Origin: [Enterobacter] lignolyticus SCF1
GTDB taxonomy: Bacteria; Pseudomonadota; Gammaproteobacteria; Enterobacterales; Enterobacteriaceae
Direction: 5' to 3'
NCBI RefSeq assembly: GCF_000164865.1
Contig: NC_014618.1
Span: forward strand, 372,001-436,000
DNA length: 64,000 bases
Shown here: piece by piece, positions 1-8,941 of the stretch
How the letters are laid out: each line of letters begins with the position of its first letter
Position numbering within the stretch: the stretch's first letter is position 1
Translations under genes and position numbers: made by a program
Notes under the pieces: model-generated
The model's input: only the letters and a program-made list of their open reading frames with translations
Database searches by the model: none
What the model was told of the DNA's origin: nothing

Positions 1-105
1 ATGCAACAAGGGGAGGCGTCGGCGCTGCGCGCGCAACCGGAATAACCACCCTGCAAGCAATGCGCAGGCCAGCATAGCAGCGAAGAAAATCAAAAATGTG
101 CCCAT
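1..105 (-). CDS. igaA: IgaA family inner-membrane regulator, 5' end only (partial)
   Basis: Only the first 35 codons lie in the window, read leftward from an ATG at 105. The peptide begins MGTFLIFFAAMLACALLAG and continues with a basic stretch (RLRAQRRR). This is a hydrophobic first membrane segment followed by positive residues, as at the start of IgaA/YrfF. IgaA is an inner-membrane protein that restrains the Rcs envelope-stress phosphorelay. The position, divergent from nudE, matches the E. coli order mrcA-nudE-igaA. The gene continues beyond base 1, so nothing can be said about the rest of the protein. Confidence 0.85.
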   Translation of the reverse strand, partial: MGTFLIFFAAMLACALLAGWLFRLRAQRRRLPLLH

Positions 106-415
106 GCTTTTCCCATCATACTTATTCTTACAGGTTTCGTCGGTTGACCATTAACGCTGAACGTGAGCCCGTAGTTAGCTATCGGCACGTGTCGCACAGA
201 ACGTTACACATTCTGAAGCAACGTTTAAGAGTATCAAAGGCCGACGCAGGGGAATATCAGCAAATTCTCAAAACCTTTGCAACCTCTTGACTTTTTGTCT
301 AAAAAAGGAGTTGATGCTAAAGGTTGCAGAAATGTAAATATCAGATGATAGGAATTGCCGAAACCGTGCGGTATGTCGCACAATTACCCTGTTTCCACAG
401 CAAAGACCCGGCACT
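106..415. other. igaA-nudE divergent intergenic region
   Basis: This 310-base stretch has no convincing gene. A 64-codon open frame starting at 96 overlaps igaA and resembles nothing I know. Divergent promoters for igaA and nudE are expected here. Toward nudE the best candidates are TTGACT at 287-292, with no good -10 at standard spacing, and TTGATG at 311-316 followed after 18 bases by TAAATA at 335-340. Neither is strong. Confidence 0.6.
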
Positions 416-976
416 ATGGATAAACCACTAAAAAAACCCACCATTCTGAATGTTGAAGCGGTTGCCCGCTCCCGGCTGTTTACCGTTGAAAGTGTGGACC
501 TGGAATTCAGTAATGGCGAGCGTCGCGTTTATGAGCGCATGCGTCCTTCTTCGCGGGAAGCCGTGATGATTGTGCCGATTATTGACGACCATCTGATCCT
601 GATCCGCGAATACGCCGTCGGCACTGAATCCTATGAGCTCGGGTTTTCCAAAGGGCTTATCGATCCGGGCGAGAGCGTGTTTGAAGCCGCTAACCGCGAG
701 CTGAAAGAAGAAGTCGGCTTCGGCGCGAACGACCTGACGTTCCTGCGCAAGCTCGGCATGGCGCCGTCGTACTTCTCCAGCAAAATGAACATCGTGGTCG
801 CGGAAAACCTCTACCCGGAATCCCTGCCGGGCGATGAGCCTGAACCGCTGCCGCAGGTTCGCTGGCCGCTTACGCATCTGATGGACCTGCTTGAGGACCC
901 GGACTTCAACGAAGCCCGCAACGTCAGCGCGCTGTTCCTGCTTCGAGAGTGGCTGCAGGCGCAGGGAAAACTGTAA
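416..976 (+). CDS. nudE: ADP compounds hydrolase NudE
   Basis: A 186-residue Nudix hydrolase, the length I recall for the E. coli protein. NudE hydrolyses ADP-ribose, NADH, Ap3A and related ADP-linked compounds in the cytoplasm. The Nudix box is visible at about residues 82-104: G-L-I-D-P-G-E-S, then A-A-N-R-E-L-K-E-E-V-G-F. The acidic REL-KEEVG helix provides the metal ligands. It is monocistronic, divergent from igaA and convergent with mrcA, with which it shares a bidirectional terminator. The Shine-Dalgarno sequence is weak, but the start is supported by the conserved N-terminal KPTILNVE context. Confidence 0.97.
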   Translation: MDKPLKKPTILNVEAVARSRLFTVESVDLEFSNGERRVYERMRPSSREAVMIVPIIDDHLILIREYAVGTESYELGFSKGLIDPGESVFEAANRELKEEVGFGANDLTFLRKLGMAPSYFSSKMNIVVAENLYPESLPGDEPEPLPQVRWPLTHLMDLLEDPDFNEARNVSALFLLREWLQAQGKL

Positions 977-982
977 CCCAAT

Positions 983-1008
983 AAAAAAGGCGCCAGCGGC
1001 GCCTTTTT
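983..1008. terminator. Bidirectional Rho-independent terminator between nudE and mrcA
   Basis: A perfect GGCGCC-AGC-GGCGCC hairpin is flanked by A6 on one side and T5 on the other, so it works for transcripts arriving from either strand. It lies 7 bases after the nudE stop and directly beside the mrcA stop. Confidence 0.93.
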
Positions 1009-1011
1009 CGA

Positions 1012-3564
1012 TCAGAACAGCTCGTGGGTCTCGCCGTTATCGATAAGCGTGGTTCCCACCTCATGCACCGCCTGCTGCGTCGGCTGCGTGCCCTCAATAA
1101 AGTACTCTTCACGGCTGTTGCCGCCGTTGGCGAGCTGCCCGGTGCTGCGGTCGATATTGACCGTCACCACGCCGGTAGGCGGCGTCAGCGGCTGCTCAGG
1201 AACGCCCTGAAGCACACTCTTCATAAAGGCATCCCACGCCGGTTGCGCGCTTTTGGCGCCGCCTTCGTAGCCGGAGATCTGATCCTTAATGGCGCCCGAC
1301 GCCGTCGTCCGGCCCAGGTCGCGGCGGTGATCGTCAAAGCCAATCCACACCGAGGTGACGACGCCCGGACCGTAGCCGGAGAACCAGGCATCTTTCGAGC
1401 TGTTGGTGGTACCGGTTTTCCCGCCGATATCCTTACGCTGCAGGTCGCGGCCTGCACGCCAGCCGGTGCCCTGCCAGCCCGGTTCGCCGAAGATGTTGGT
1501 GTTCAGCGCGCTCTTGATCAGAAACGCCAGCGGTGTGCTGATGACGTGCGGCGCATATTCCTGGCCGCCGCTGCGGGCGACTAAGGCCTGGTTGGCCTGC
1601 TCAAGGCTGGGCATTGGCACGTTGGCGTTCTGCGGCTCCTGGGAGATAGCCACATCTTCAACATCTTTGTTTTCCAGCACGTTAGATTTCGGCGTATCGC
1701 CGTAAATTACCGGGATATCGCAATCGGCGCAGGCAATTTTCGGTTTGGCCTCAAACAGCACGTTGCCCTGGTCATTTTCAATCTTGCTGATGAAGTAGGG
1801 GTCTATCAGGAAGCCGCCGTTGGCCATCACCGAATAGCCGCGCGCGACCTGCAGCGGCGTAAAGGAGGCCGAACCCAGTGCCAGCGATTCGGTGTGGACG
1901 ATGTTGTCGGCCGGGAAGCCGAAGCGCTGCAGATACTCAGCGGCATAGTCAACACCCATCGCGCGCATGGCGCGAACCATCACCACGTTTTTCGACTGCC
2001 CCAGGCCCTGGCGCAGACGGATAGGACCGGCATACTCCGGCGGCGAGTTTTTCGGCCGCCAGTCGGAGCCGGCGCCCGCATCCCAACGGGAGATCGGTAC
2101 GTCGTTGAGTACGCTGGCCAGCGTTAACCCTTTGTCCATGGCGGCGGTGTAGAGGAACGGCTTAATGTTGGAGCCGACCTGGCGCAGCGCCTGGGTGGCG
2201 CGGTTGAACTTGCTCTGGTTAAAGTCGAAGCCGCCGACCAGCGCGATAATCGCGCCGTTTTGCGGATTGACGGAGACCAGCGCGGAGTTCACGTCCGGCA
2301 CCTGGGCCAGCCACCAGCTGTTGTTCACCTGGCGGATCCAGATCTGCTGACCGGTCTGCACCACATCGGTCACCTTGCGCGGCGTGGCGCCCTGCAGGGT
2401 GTCCGAACGATACGGACGCGCCCAGCGCATACCGTCCATGCTCAGCGCGGCAGAGGTGCCGTCCGCCATCATCACCGTCGCTTCCTGCGGACCTGTCGCA
2501 GTCACCACCGCAGGCTCCAGCGGCCCGTAGGTCGGCAGGCTTTTCAGCGAATCGGTGATTTTCTTGCTGTCCCACGGCGTTTCGCCCACTTTCCACAGCA
2601 CGTTTGCCGGGCCGCGGTAGCCGTGGCGCATGTCGTAATCCATCACGTTGTTACGTACGGCCTGCTGGGCGGCCAGCTGATCCTTACGGGTGATGGTGGT
2701 GTAGATGCGATAGCCGTCTTCGTAAGCTTTATCGCCGTAGCGGTTGACCATCTCCTGGCGCACCATTTCGGTCAGGTACGGCGCAGAGAAGGCGATTTCC
2801 GGGGCATGGTAGCTTGCGTCAATGGGTTCGCGACTGGTTTCATCGTACTGCGCCTGCGTGATGTATCCCTCGCTCAGCATACGCGAAAGCACCACGTTCC
2901 GACGCGCGGTGGCGCGATCCATGGAGTACAGCGGGTTGAAGGTCGACGGCGCTTTCGGCAGACCGGCAATCACCGCCATCTCGTTGAGCGTCAGCTGGTC
3001 GACGGTTTTCCCGAAGTAGACCTGGGCCGCCGCCCCGACGCCGTAAGCGCGATAGCCGAGGTAAATCTTGTTCAGATAGAGCTCAAGGATTTCGTCTTTA
3101 TTCAGCAACTGCTCGATGCGAATCGCCAAAAACGCTTCCTTGATCTTACGCATCAGCGTCTTTTCAGGGCTGAGGAAGAAGTTACGCGCCAGCTGTTGGG
3201 TAATGGTGCTGGCGCCCTGCGACGCATGGCCGGAGAACAGCGCCACGCTGGCCGCACGGAAGATCCCTACCGGGTCGACGCCGTGGTGCTCATAGAAGCG
3301 GCTGTCTTCCGTCGCGATAAACGCTTTCACCAGGGTTGGCGGTATCTGGTTCAGCGTCACGGGAATACGACGCTTCTCGCCATACTGGGCGATAAGCTCG
3401 CCTTCAGCGCTATAGACCTGCATTGGAATTTGCAGGCGTACATCCCGCAGCGTGGCGACGTCGGGGAGCTGGGGCTCAATATACTTGTAGAGGCCGTAGA
3501 TCGAGCCTGCTCCCAGCAGAATGCAACAGACTGCAAGGATGAATAAATACTTTACGAACTTCAC
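1012..3564 (-). CDS. mrcA: Penicillin-binding protein 1A (bifunctional glycosyltransferase/transpeptidase)
   Basis: Class A PBP of 850 residues that polymerises and cross-links peptidoglycan at the inner membrane. Visible order: one N-terminal membrane anchor (about 4-25), a GT51 glycosyltransferase domain with the EDSRFYEHHGVD motif near residue 86 and GASTITQQLARN, an OB-like insert, then the transpeptidase with SNIKPF (SxxK), the QSKN triad and KTGTT. I chose the GTG at 3564 because the protein then begins with KFVKY, as in E. coli PBP1a. An in-frame ATG 24 bases upstream (3588) would add eight residues. The gene diverges from hofM, the arrangement seen in E. coli, where mrcA and the hof operon also lie back to back. 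Confidence 0.96.
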   Translation of the reverse strand: MKFVKYLFILAVCCILLGAGSIYGLYKYIEPQLPDVATLRDVRLQIPMQVYSAEGELIAQYGEKRRIPVTLNQIPPTLVKAFIATEDSRFYEHHGVDPVGIFRAASVALFSGHASQGASTITQQLARNFFLSPEKTLMRKIKEAFLAIRIEQLLNKDEILELYLNKIYLGYRAYGVGAAAQVYFGKTVDQLTLNEMAVIAGLPKAPSTFNPLYSMDRATARRNVVLSRMLSEGYITQAQYDETSREPIDASYHAPEIAFSAPYLTEMVRQEMVNRYGDKAYEDGYRIYTTITRKDQLAAQQAVRNNVMDYDMRHGYRGPANVLWKVGETPWDSKKITDSLKSLPTYGPLEPAVVTATGPQEATVMMADGTSAALSMDGMRWARPYRSDTLQGATPRKVTDVVQTGQQIWIRQVNNSWWLAQVPDVNSALVSVNPQNGAIIALVGGFDFNQSKFNRATQALRQVGSNIKPFLYTAAMDKGLTLASVLNDVPISRWDAGAGSDWRPKNSPPEYAGPIRLRQGLGQSKNVVMVRAMRAMGVDYAAEYLQRFGFPADNIVHTESLALGSASFTPLQVARGYSVMANGGFLIDPYFISKIENDQGNVLFEAKPKIACADCDIPVIYGDTPKSNVLENKDVEDVAISQEPQNANVPMPSLEQANQALVARSGGQEYAPHVISTPLAFLIKSALNTNIFGEPGWQGTGWRAGRDLQRKDIGGKTGTTNSSKDAWFSGYGPGVVTSVWIGFDDHRRDLGRTTASGAIKDQISGYEGGAKSAQPAWDAFMKSVLQGVPEQPLTPPTGVVTVNIDRSTGQLANGGNSREEYFIEGTQPTQQAVHEVGTTLIDNGETHELF

Positions 3565-3682
3565 CGGAGATTTCCCATTTCGTTTCAATTGGGCAGTTTA
3601 TAAACAAACGCGCGGTAGTATAAAGGCAAGCCAGAAGCATTGATATAGCCGGAATGGTTTGACGGATAAGGAGATCGTAAGA

Positions 3683-4396
3683 ATGGCTTACAGGCGCTGG
3701 CATGTCGGACTGCATATCCAACCAGATTGTGTTCTCAGCGTGGCGCTGCAGCGTACGCGGGCCGGATGGGCCCTTCGCCGCTGGTGGCGGCTGCCTCTTG
3801 AGGGCGAGCCCGGCGATGCTGTTCGTCTGCGGCAGTGGCGGCAGGAGCTCCCGCTGCAGCATCGCATCATGCTGGCGTTTCCCGCCGCGAAAACGCTGCA
3901 AAAAACGCTTCCCAGGCCGCAGCTGGCGCTGCTGGAGAGCGATGAAAGCCGGTGGATAGCCGCTACGCTGGCGCAGCATCTGGACATGCCGCAGGCGGAT
4001 TTGGTCTTTGATTACACTGCCCGCGATACGACTGAATTTACCGTGACGGCGGCCCGTAAGCGCGATATCGCGCAGCTACAGGAGCCGCTCGCCGCGGCGG
4101 GCGTCCGGGTGGACGCTATCACGCCCGATGCCTGCGCTTTGCAAAATTTCCTGCCGTGGCTTGCGGATGACCAGCCGGGCGTGACCTGGCATAACGGCGA
4201 ACAGTGGCTGTGGGCGACCCATAGCGGCTGGGGATGCAGCCAGGAGGCCGAACCGGGCCTGCTGCAGTGCGCGGCCGATCCTGATGAGCGTCGCTACTTT
4301 AATCCCTGGAAGACGGTAAGCCAGCTTTATCCTCCGTTGCCGCAGGCGGCGGATGACTTTGCGATAGCCATCGCCCTGGCGGCAGGGGGGCACTGA
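3683..4396 (+). CDS. hofM: HofM, PilM-like DNA-utilisation/competence protein
   Basis: A 237-residue cytoplasmic protein related to PilM/ComA, the actin-like component of type IV pilus and competence machines. In E. coli the hofMNOPQ genes are needed for using DNA as a nutrient. The ATG at 3683 is preceded by AAGGAG at good spacing; an in-frame TTG at 3659 is less likely. A recognisable family stretch is the run MLAFPAAKTLQK. First gene of the five-gene operon and divergent from mrcA. The sequence is diverged from E. coli HofM and somewhat shorter, with the shortfall toward the C-terminal half. Assignment rests on gene order plus moderate similarity. Confidence 0.85.
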   Translation: MAYRRWHVGLHIQPDCVLSVALQRTRAGWALRRWWRLPLEGEPGDAVRLRQWRQELPLQHRIMLAFPAAKTLQKTLPRPQLALLESDESRWIAATLAQHLDMPQADLVFDYTARDTTEFTVTAARKRDIAQLQEPLAAAGVRVDAITPDACALQNFLPWLADDQPGVTWHNGEQWLWATHSGWGCSQEAEPGLLQCAADPDERRYFNPWKTVSQLYPPLPQAADDFAIAIALAAGGH

Positions 4397-4397
4397 T

Positions 4398-4937
4398 ATG
4401 GCGGCGATGGTGAACCTGCTGCCCTGGCGGGACGCCCTACGGCGGCAGCGCCTGCGCTTCTGGGCGCTCATGTTTATCGGCGGGCTGCTGATGGTTGCCC
4501 TGAATCTTGCCGTAAACGTGGCGATGAATATGTCTGACCGCGCCTTGAATACGCTCTGGGTACAGGAGGCGCGCCGTTTACAGCAGGCGCTGACCGTACG
4601 TGAGCAGCGGCTGGCCGCAGATGCCGCACAGCGCACCGCGCTGGCGCAAATTCTGGTTCGCCAGCAGGAGACACGACGCTGGTCGCTGTGGCTTGCGGCG
4701 ATAGGCGACGCGCTACCGGAACAGGCCTGGCTTACCGCGCTTGAGTGGCAGGGAGGCGCGCTGGCGCTGGCGGGCAAGGCGAATCGCTTCCCGGCGCTGG
4801 CCGCGCTGGATCGCGCGCTTGCGGAGCTTCCCGGGCTGCGGCGAGGAAAACCGGGCGCAACGCTGCGGGATGCCGACGGCCGCTGGCAGTTTAACGTACA
4901 GCTGTTGCCAGGAGACGCGAATGCGACATCTCCCTGA
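4398..4937 (+). CDS. hofN: HofN, PilN-like inner-membrane protein
   Basis: A 179-residue protein with a short cytoplasmic N-terminus containing NLLPWRDALRRQR, a single membrane helix at about residues 21-43 and a long periplasmic coiled-coil-like region rich in Gln, Arg and Ala. The NLLPWR peptide is the hallmark by which PilN binds PilM. It starts one base after the hofM stop and overlaps hofO by 17 bases, implying coupled translation. Expected partner of HofM and HofO in an inner-membrane platform. Confidence 0.87.
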   Translation: MAAMVNLLPWRDALRRQRLRFWALMFIGGLLMVALNLAVNVAMNMSDRALNTLWVQEARRLQQALTVREQRLAADAAQRTALAQILVRQQETRRWSLWLAAIGDALPEQAWLTALEWQGGALALAGKANRFPALAALDRALAELPGLRRGKPGATLRDADGRWQFNVQLLPGDANATSP

Positions 4938-5355
4938 ACGCTGGTGCCGCTGTTCGGCGAAAATCCGCTGGGGAACGTGGTGCGCCGTTTTACTCCTTGC
5001 GTATGGGGCGGGAGAGGTCGCGGTGAGCCGGGATATTCCGTCTGTAAATGCGCAGCCGGCGCTGCGGGCGCAGTGGCGTAAAACGCTGGCGCTGTCGTCG
5101 ACCCGCAATGAAAAAGCGCCGGAAAGGACGCTGGCATTTTCCCCCGTCGATTTTCAGATGCCGGGCAGCACGCTGCTGCGCTGGTTGCCTGACGACAGCG
5201 GCGGGGAGCTGGCGCTTGGCGTGGAGTGGCCCGTCGTCCCCGACATTTTCACCGCACTCACCCGGCGAGGCATGGCGGTAAAAAGCTTTCGGCTGGCGCC
5301 GGAAAACGGTCGGCTGCAGCTGACGCTGCGCCTGGAGTCGCTCGATCGTGGCTAG
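4921..5355 (+). CDS. hofO: HofO, PilO-like protein
   Basis: A 144-residue protein with a membrane segment around residues 16-32 and a periplasmic domain ending in LRLESLDRG, comparable to E. coli HofO (about 146 residues). The ATG at 4921 lies inside the end of hofN. This frame stays open further upstream, but the upstream part is a shadow of hofN. The 3' end overlaps hofP by 8 bases. Probable heterodimer partner of HofN. Confidence 0.83.
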   Translation: MRHLPERWCRCSAKIRWGTWCAVLLLAYGAGEVAVSRDIPSVNAQPALRAQWRKTLALSSTRNEKAPERTLAFSPVDFQMPGSTLLRWLPDDSGGELALGVEWPVVPDIFTALTRRGMAVKSFRLAPENGRLQLTLRLESLDRG

Positions 5356-5752
5356 CGGGCGCGTCGTGCTTCTGGTTTTTCTCCCTTTGCTGCTGGCGAT
5401 GCGCGACCCTTTCCAGCCCGCGGTAGACACCTGCGCCGTGGCGCAGGTGTCCCAATGGCGCTATCGCGGCGTCGTCAGCAGCGAGCGGTTTGCGATTGGC
5501 CTGGTGATGGATAACGCGGGGAAATGGCAGCGGCTAATCCAGGGGCAGGTACTGGAAAACGGCTGGCGGATAATCCGGCTGTCGCCAGAGGAAATTGAGG
5601 TGCGGGCCGGAGAGCGCTGCGAGTCCGCCGCGTGGCGCTGGCAAAAAGAGGGAGCGAACAATCATGAAAACCACAGACGTGTTGCTGACGCTGCTGCTGG
5701 CGACAGCGCCCGCGAAGGGAAAGGTCAACGCCGTCACGCTGACCGTCGATGA
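5348..5752 (+). CDS. hofP: HofP, PilP-like protein
   Basis: A 134-residue protein, the same length I recall for E. coli HofP. It starts at a GTG overlapping the hofO stop. A short hydrophobic leader (about 5-17) is followed by MRDPFQP, close to the MRDPFKP of E. coli HofP, then SQWRYRGVV, a PilP-like beta-domain motif. The last 29 codons overlap the start of hofQ in a different frame. It is predicted to link the inner-membrane HofNO complex to the HofQ secretin. Confidence 0.85.
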   Translation: MASGRVVLLVFLPLLLAMRDPFQPAVDTCAVAQVSQWRYRGVVSSERFAIGLVMDNAGKWQRLIQGQVLENGWRIIRLSPEEIEVRAGERCESAAWRWQKEGANNHENHRRVADAAAGDSAREGKGQRRHADRR

Positions 5753-6902
5753 GGTGCCGGTGGCGCAGGTGCTGCAGACCCTGGCGGCGCTGGATGGGCG
5801 GAATATCGTTATCGGTCCGGAGGTGGATGGCGTTTTGTCGCTGCAGCTTACCAACATCCCCTGGATGCAGGCGCTGCAAACCGTACTGAGCAGCGCCGGG
5901 TTGACGATGACCTCGCAGGGCGCGGTGCTGTTTATCCACAGCCATGCCTGGCAGGAAGCAAAGCAGTCGCGGCTTGAAACGGAGCAGGAGAAGCGTCGGC
6001 AGACGCTGCCGCTGCGCGGGCAGAGCATCGCGCTGCGCTATGCCGATGCCGGAGAGCTGGCGAAGGCCGGGGAAAAGCTGCTCAGCCCCCGCGGCGCGAT
6101 GACGGTGGATAAGCGGACAAACCGTCTGCTGGTGCGCGACGACGAGCGCCATCTTAGCGATATTCAGACCTGGGCGGAGGAGATGGACAAGCCCGTCGGG
6201 CAGGTGGAGCTGGCGGCGCATATTGTGACGATGAATGAGAAGAGCCTGCGGGAGCTTGGGGTGAAGTGGACCCTGGCGGATGCCGACAGCCCTCCCGGGC
6301 GGGGGAAATTCACCACGCTGTCGAGCGATTTATCCGTAACGGATGCCACCAGCCGGGCAGGGTTTAATATCGGACGTATCAACGGGCGCCTGCTGGAGTT
6401 TGAGCTTTCGGCGCTGGAGCAACAGCAGCAGCTTGAGATTATCGCCAGCCCGCGCCTGCTTGCCTCGCATCTGCAGCCCGCCAGCATCAAACAGGGGAGC
6501 GAAATTCCCTATCAGGTATCCAGCGGCGATAGCGGCGCGACGTCGGTTGAATTTAAAGAGGCGGTGCTGGGGATGGAGGTCACGCCCACCGTTCTGGACG
6601 ACAGGCGCGTGCGCCTCAAGCTGCGCATCAGCGAGAACATGCCGGGGCAGGTGCTGCAGCAGGCTGACGGCGAAGTGCTGGCCATCGACAAACAGGAAAT
6701 TGAAACGCAGGTTGAGGTTAAAAGCGGAGAAACGCTGGCGTTGGGCGGGATTTTCTCGCAAAAAAACAAATCAGCGCGCGACGGCATCCCGCTGTTGGGA
6801 GACATCCCCTGGCTTGGGCAACTTTTCCGCCACGACGGGAAAGACCATGAGCGGCGCGAGCTTGTCGTCTTTATCACGCCGCGTATCATTTCTGTACAGT
6901 AG
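5664..6902 (+). CDS. hofQ: HofQ, outer-membrane secretin for DNA uptake
   Basis: A 412-residue secretin homologue of PilQ/ComE. A signal peptide covers about residues 1-20, an N-terminal secretin/TonB-like short domain follows (VTLTVDEVPVAQVLQ), and the C-terminal secretin domain contains SIKQGSEIPYQ, the VEVKSGETLALGG stretch and the terminal PLLGDIPWLGQLF plus RRELVVFITPR signature. It should form the outer-membrane channel for DNA. It is the last gene of hofMNOPQ and precedes the aroK regulatory region. The ATG at 5664 is chosen because the upstream extension of this frame lies inside hofP and has no signal peptide. Confidence 0.94.
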   Translation: MKTTDVLLTLLLATAPAKGKVNAVTLTVDEVPVAQVLQTLAALDGRNIVIGPEVDGVLSLQLTNIPWMQALQTVLSSAGLTMTSQGAVLFIHSHAWQEAKQSRLETEQEKRRQTLPLRGQSIALRYADAGELAKAGEKLLSPRGAMTVDKRTNRLLVRDDERHLSDIQTWAEEMDKPVGQVELAAHIVTMNEKSLRELGVKWTLADADSPPGRGKFTTLSSDLSVTDATSRAGFNIGRINGRLLEFELSALEQQQQLEIIASPRLLASHLQPASIKQGSEIPYQVSSGDSGATSVEFKEAVLGMEVTPTVLDDRRVRLKLRISENMPGQVLQQADGEVLAIDKQEIETQVEVKSGETLALGGIFSQKNKSARDGIPLLGDIPWLGQLFRHDGKDHERRELVVFITPRIISVQ

Positions 6903-7182
6903 GGGATTCGTACCCGGAGTTTTTCTCGCTGAACACGTTTCAGGTGTTTGACGTGAGGCCGGATTTAGCATACAAGGAGTACCGATTTGAGAGTCTGTCT
7001 CCCGCAAAATCCGGCGATGTATGCTCACAATAATTCGAGTTGCCAAACCTGTCGGAGTATTGAGATAATTTTTGATCTGACTCTCGCACTATCGCATATG
7101 AGGTTTCAGTTCATGTCCTGCGGCGCTGGGTATCTGCGTCGCGGGTTTATTATTAACGAATAGTCTTAGTAGTACCGAAAAA
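6903..7182 (+). promoter_or_regulatory. aroK upstream/leader region
   Basis: This 280-base non-coding stretch separates hofQ from aroK and should carry the promoter for the aroKB-damX-dam-rpe-gph-trpS operon. The 3' part contains AT-rich tracts near 7060-7080 and 7145-7165. I see no gene in it and do not assign a specific -35/-10 pair. Confidence 0.5.
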
Positions 7183-7704
7183 ATGGCAGAGAAACGCAAT
7201 ATCTTTCTGGTTGGGCCTATGGGTGCCGGCAAAAGCACTATTGGGCGCCAGTTAGCCCAACAGCTCAACATGGAATTCTACGATTCTGATCAAGAGATTG
7301 AGAAACGCACTGGTGCTGACGTAGGCTGGGTCTTCGACGTTGAAGGCGAAGAAGGTTTCCGCGATCGTGAAGAAAAAATCATCAATGAGCTGACGGAAAA
7401 ACAGGGTATTGTGCTGGCAACTGGCGGCGGCTCTGTGAAATCCCGCGAAACGCGCAATCGTCTCTCCGCCCGCGGCGTTGTGGTGTACCTGGAAACCACT
7501 ATTGAGAAACAGCTGGCGCGCACGCAGCGCGACAAGAAGCGCCCGCTGCTGCAGGTTGCGACTCCGCCGCGTGAAGTTCTGGAAGCGCTGGCTGACGAAC
7601 GCAATCCGCTGTATGAAGAAATCGCTGATGTCACCATCCGGACTGACGATCAGAGCGCGAAAGTCGTCGCGAACCAGATTATTCATATGCTGGAAAGCAA
7701 CTGA
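7183..7704 (+). CDS. aroK: Shikimate kinase 1
   Basis: A 173-residue kinase that phosphorylates shikimate to shikimate-3-phosphate in aromatic amino-acid biosynthesis. The Walker A loop GPMGAGKST is at residues 11-19. D-SDQEIEKRTG and the GFRDRE segment bind shikimate, ATGGGSV follows near residue 80, and the lid has RDKKRPLL. First gene of the operon that continues into aroB after 57 bases. Confidence 0.98.
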   Translation: MAEKRNIFLVGPMGAGKSTIGRQLAQQLNMEFYDSDQEIEKRTGADVGWVFDVEGEEGFRDREEKIINELTEKQGIVLATGGGSVKSRETRNRLSARGVVVYLETTIEKQLARTQRDKKRPLLQVATPPREVLEALADERNPLYEEIADVTIRTDDQSAKVVANQIIHMLESN

Positions 7705-7761
7705 TTCTGGTTGACTAGCTTAACATCAGTGAATTTAAGCAACTAAGGTGGATGTCGCGTT

Positions 7762-8850
7762 ATGGAGAGGCTCACAGTAACTCTCGGGGAACGCAGTTAC
7801 CCGATTACCATCGCGGCTGGTTTGTTTAACGACCCAGCTTCCTTCATGCCACTCAAGTCGGGCGACCAGGTCATGCTGGTCACCAACGAAACGCTGGCGC
7901 CGCTGTATCTGGACACGGTTCGCGCCGTGCTGGAGCAATCGGGTGTTAAGGTCGACAGCGTCATCCTCCCTGACGGCGAGCAGTACAAAACGCTGGCGGT
8001 GATGGACACGGTATTCACCGCATTGCTTAAAAAACCCCACGGCCGCGATACAACGCTGGTCGCGTTGGGCGGCGGCGTGGTGGGCGATTTAACCGGATTT
8101 GCGGCGGCGAGCTATCAGCGAGGCGTGCGTTTTATTCAGGTTCCGACCACGCTACTGTCTCAGGTTGATTCTTCCGTTGGCGGTAAAACGGCGGTCAACC
8201 ATCCCCTCGGTAAAAACATGATTGGCGCCTTCTGGCAGCCCGTTTCGGTTGTGGTCGATCTCAACTGTCTGAAAACGCTGCCCGCGCGTGAACTCTCTTC
8301 CGGCCTCGCTGAGGTGATTAAGTACGGCATCATTCTGGACGGCGAGTTCTTCCAGTGGCTGGAAAACAACATCGATGCGCTAATGGCGCTGGATGAAAAA
8401 GCGATGGCGTACTGTATTCGCCGTTGTTGTGAGCTGAAAGCCGAAGTTGTTGCTGCAGATGAGCGCGAAACCGGCTTACGTGCTTTACTGAATCTTGGGC
8501 ATACGTTTGGTCATGCCATTGAAGCGGAAATGGGCTACGGAAACTGGCTCCACGGTGAGGCTGTTGCCGCCGGTATGGTGATGGCGGCGCGCGCATCGGA
8601 GCGTCTTGGCCAGTTTAGCGCGCAGGATACGCAGCGCATTATTACGCTGCTCAAGCGTGCGAAGCTGCCGGTGACGGGTCCGCGGGAAATGTCAGCGCAG
8701 GCGTATCTGCCGCATATGATGCGTGATAAAAAGGTGCTGGCTGGCGAGCTGCGTTTAGTGCTGCCGCTGGCGATAGGTAAAAGTGAAGTGCGTGGCGGTG
8801 TCGCGCACGATGTCGTACTTGGCGCGATTGCTGATTGCCAGCAGGCGTAA
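7762..8850 (+). CDS. aroB: 3-dehydroquinate synthase
   Basis: A 362-residue NAD- and metal-dependent enzyme that converts DAHP to 3-dehydroquinate, the second shikimate-pathway step. Motifs: the GGGVVGDLTGF NAD-binding glycine loop near residue 96, VPTTLLSQVDSSVGGKT, and metal ligands in LNLGHTFGHAIE and WLHGEAVAAGM. AAGGTGG gives a good Shine-Dalgarno 14 bases upstream. Pairs functionally with aroK upstream. Confidence 0.98.
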   Translation: MERLTVTLGERSYPITIAAGLFNDPASFMPLKSGDQVMLVTNETLAPLYLDTVRAVLEQSGVKVDSVILPDGEQYKTLAVMDTVFTALLKKPHGRDTTLVALGGGVVGDLTGFAAASYQRGVRFIQVPTTLLSQVDSSVGGKTAVNHPLGKNMIGAFWQPVSVVVDLNCLKTLPARELSSGLAEVIKYGIILDGEFFQWLENNIDALMALDEKAMAYCIRRCCELKAEVVAADERETGLRALLNLGHTFGHAIEAEMGYGNWLHGEAVAAGMVMAARASERLGQFSAQDTQRIITLLKRAKLPVTGPREMSAQAYLPHMMRDKKVLAGELRLVLPLAIGKSEVRGGVAHDVVLGAIADCQQA

Positions 8851-8941
8851 CGAATAAGAAAGGTCAGGCCGCGCCATGCGGCTTTATAACTTCAGGTGAT
8901 GTGCAATTGTCGTTGGCATAAGCCTTTTAGTGGGGTGTTAA

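Noticed and set aside
96..290. A 64-codon plus-strand frame in the igaA-nudE gap
   Set aside because: It starts inside igaA on the other strand and shows no ribosome site or known domain.
2260..3546. A 428-codon plus-strand frame opposite mrcA
   Set aside because: Shadow frame; His/Arg/Gly-rich composition and no recognisable motif.
4076..5137. A 353-codon minus-strand frame across hofM-hofO
   Set aside because: Ser/Ala/Arg-rich translation typical of an antisense frame. The hof genes on the plus strand have ordered overlaps and family motifs.
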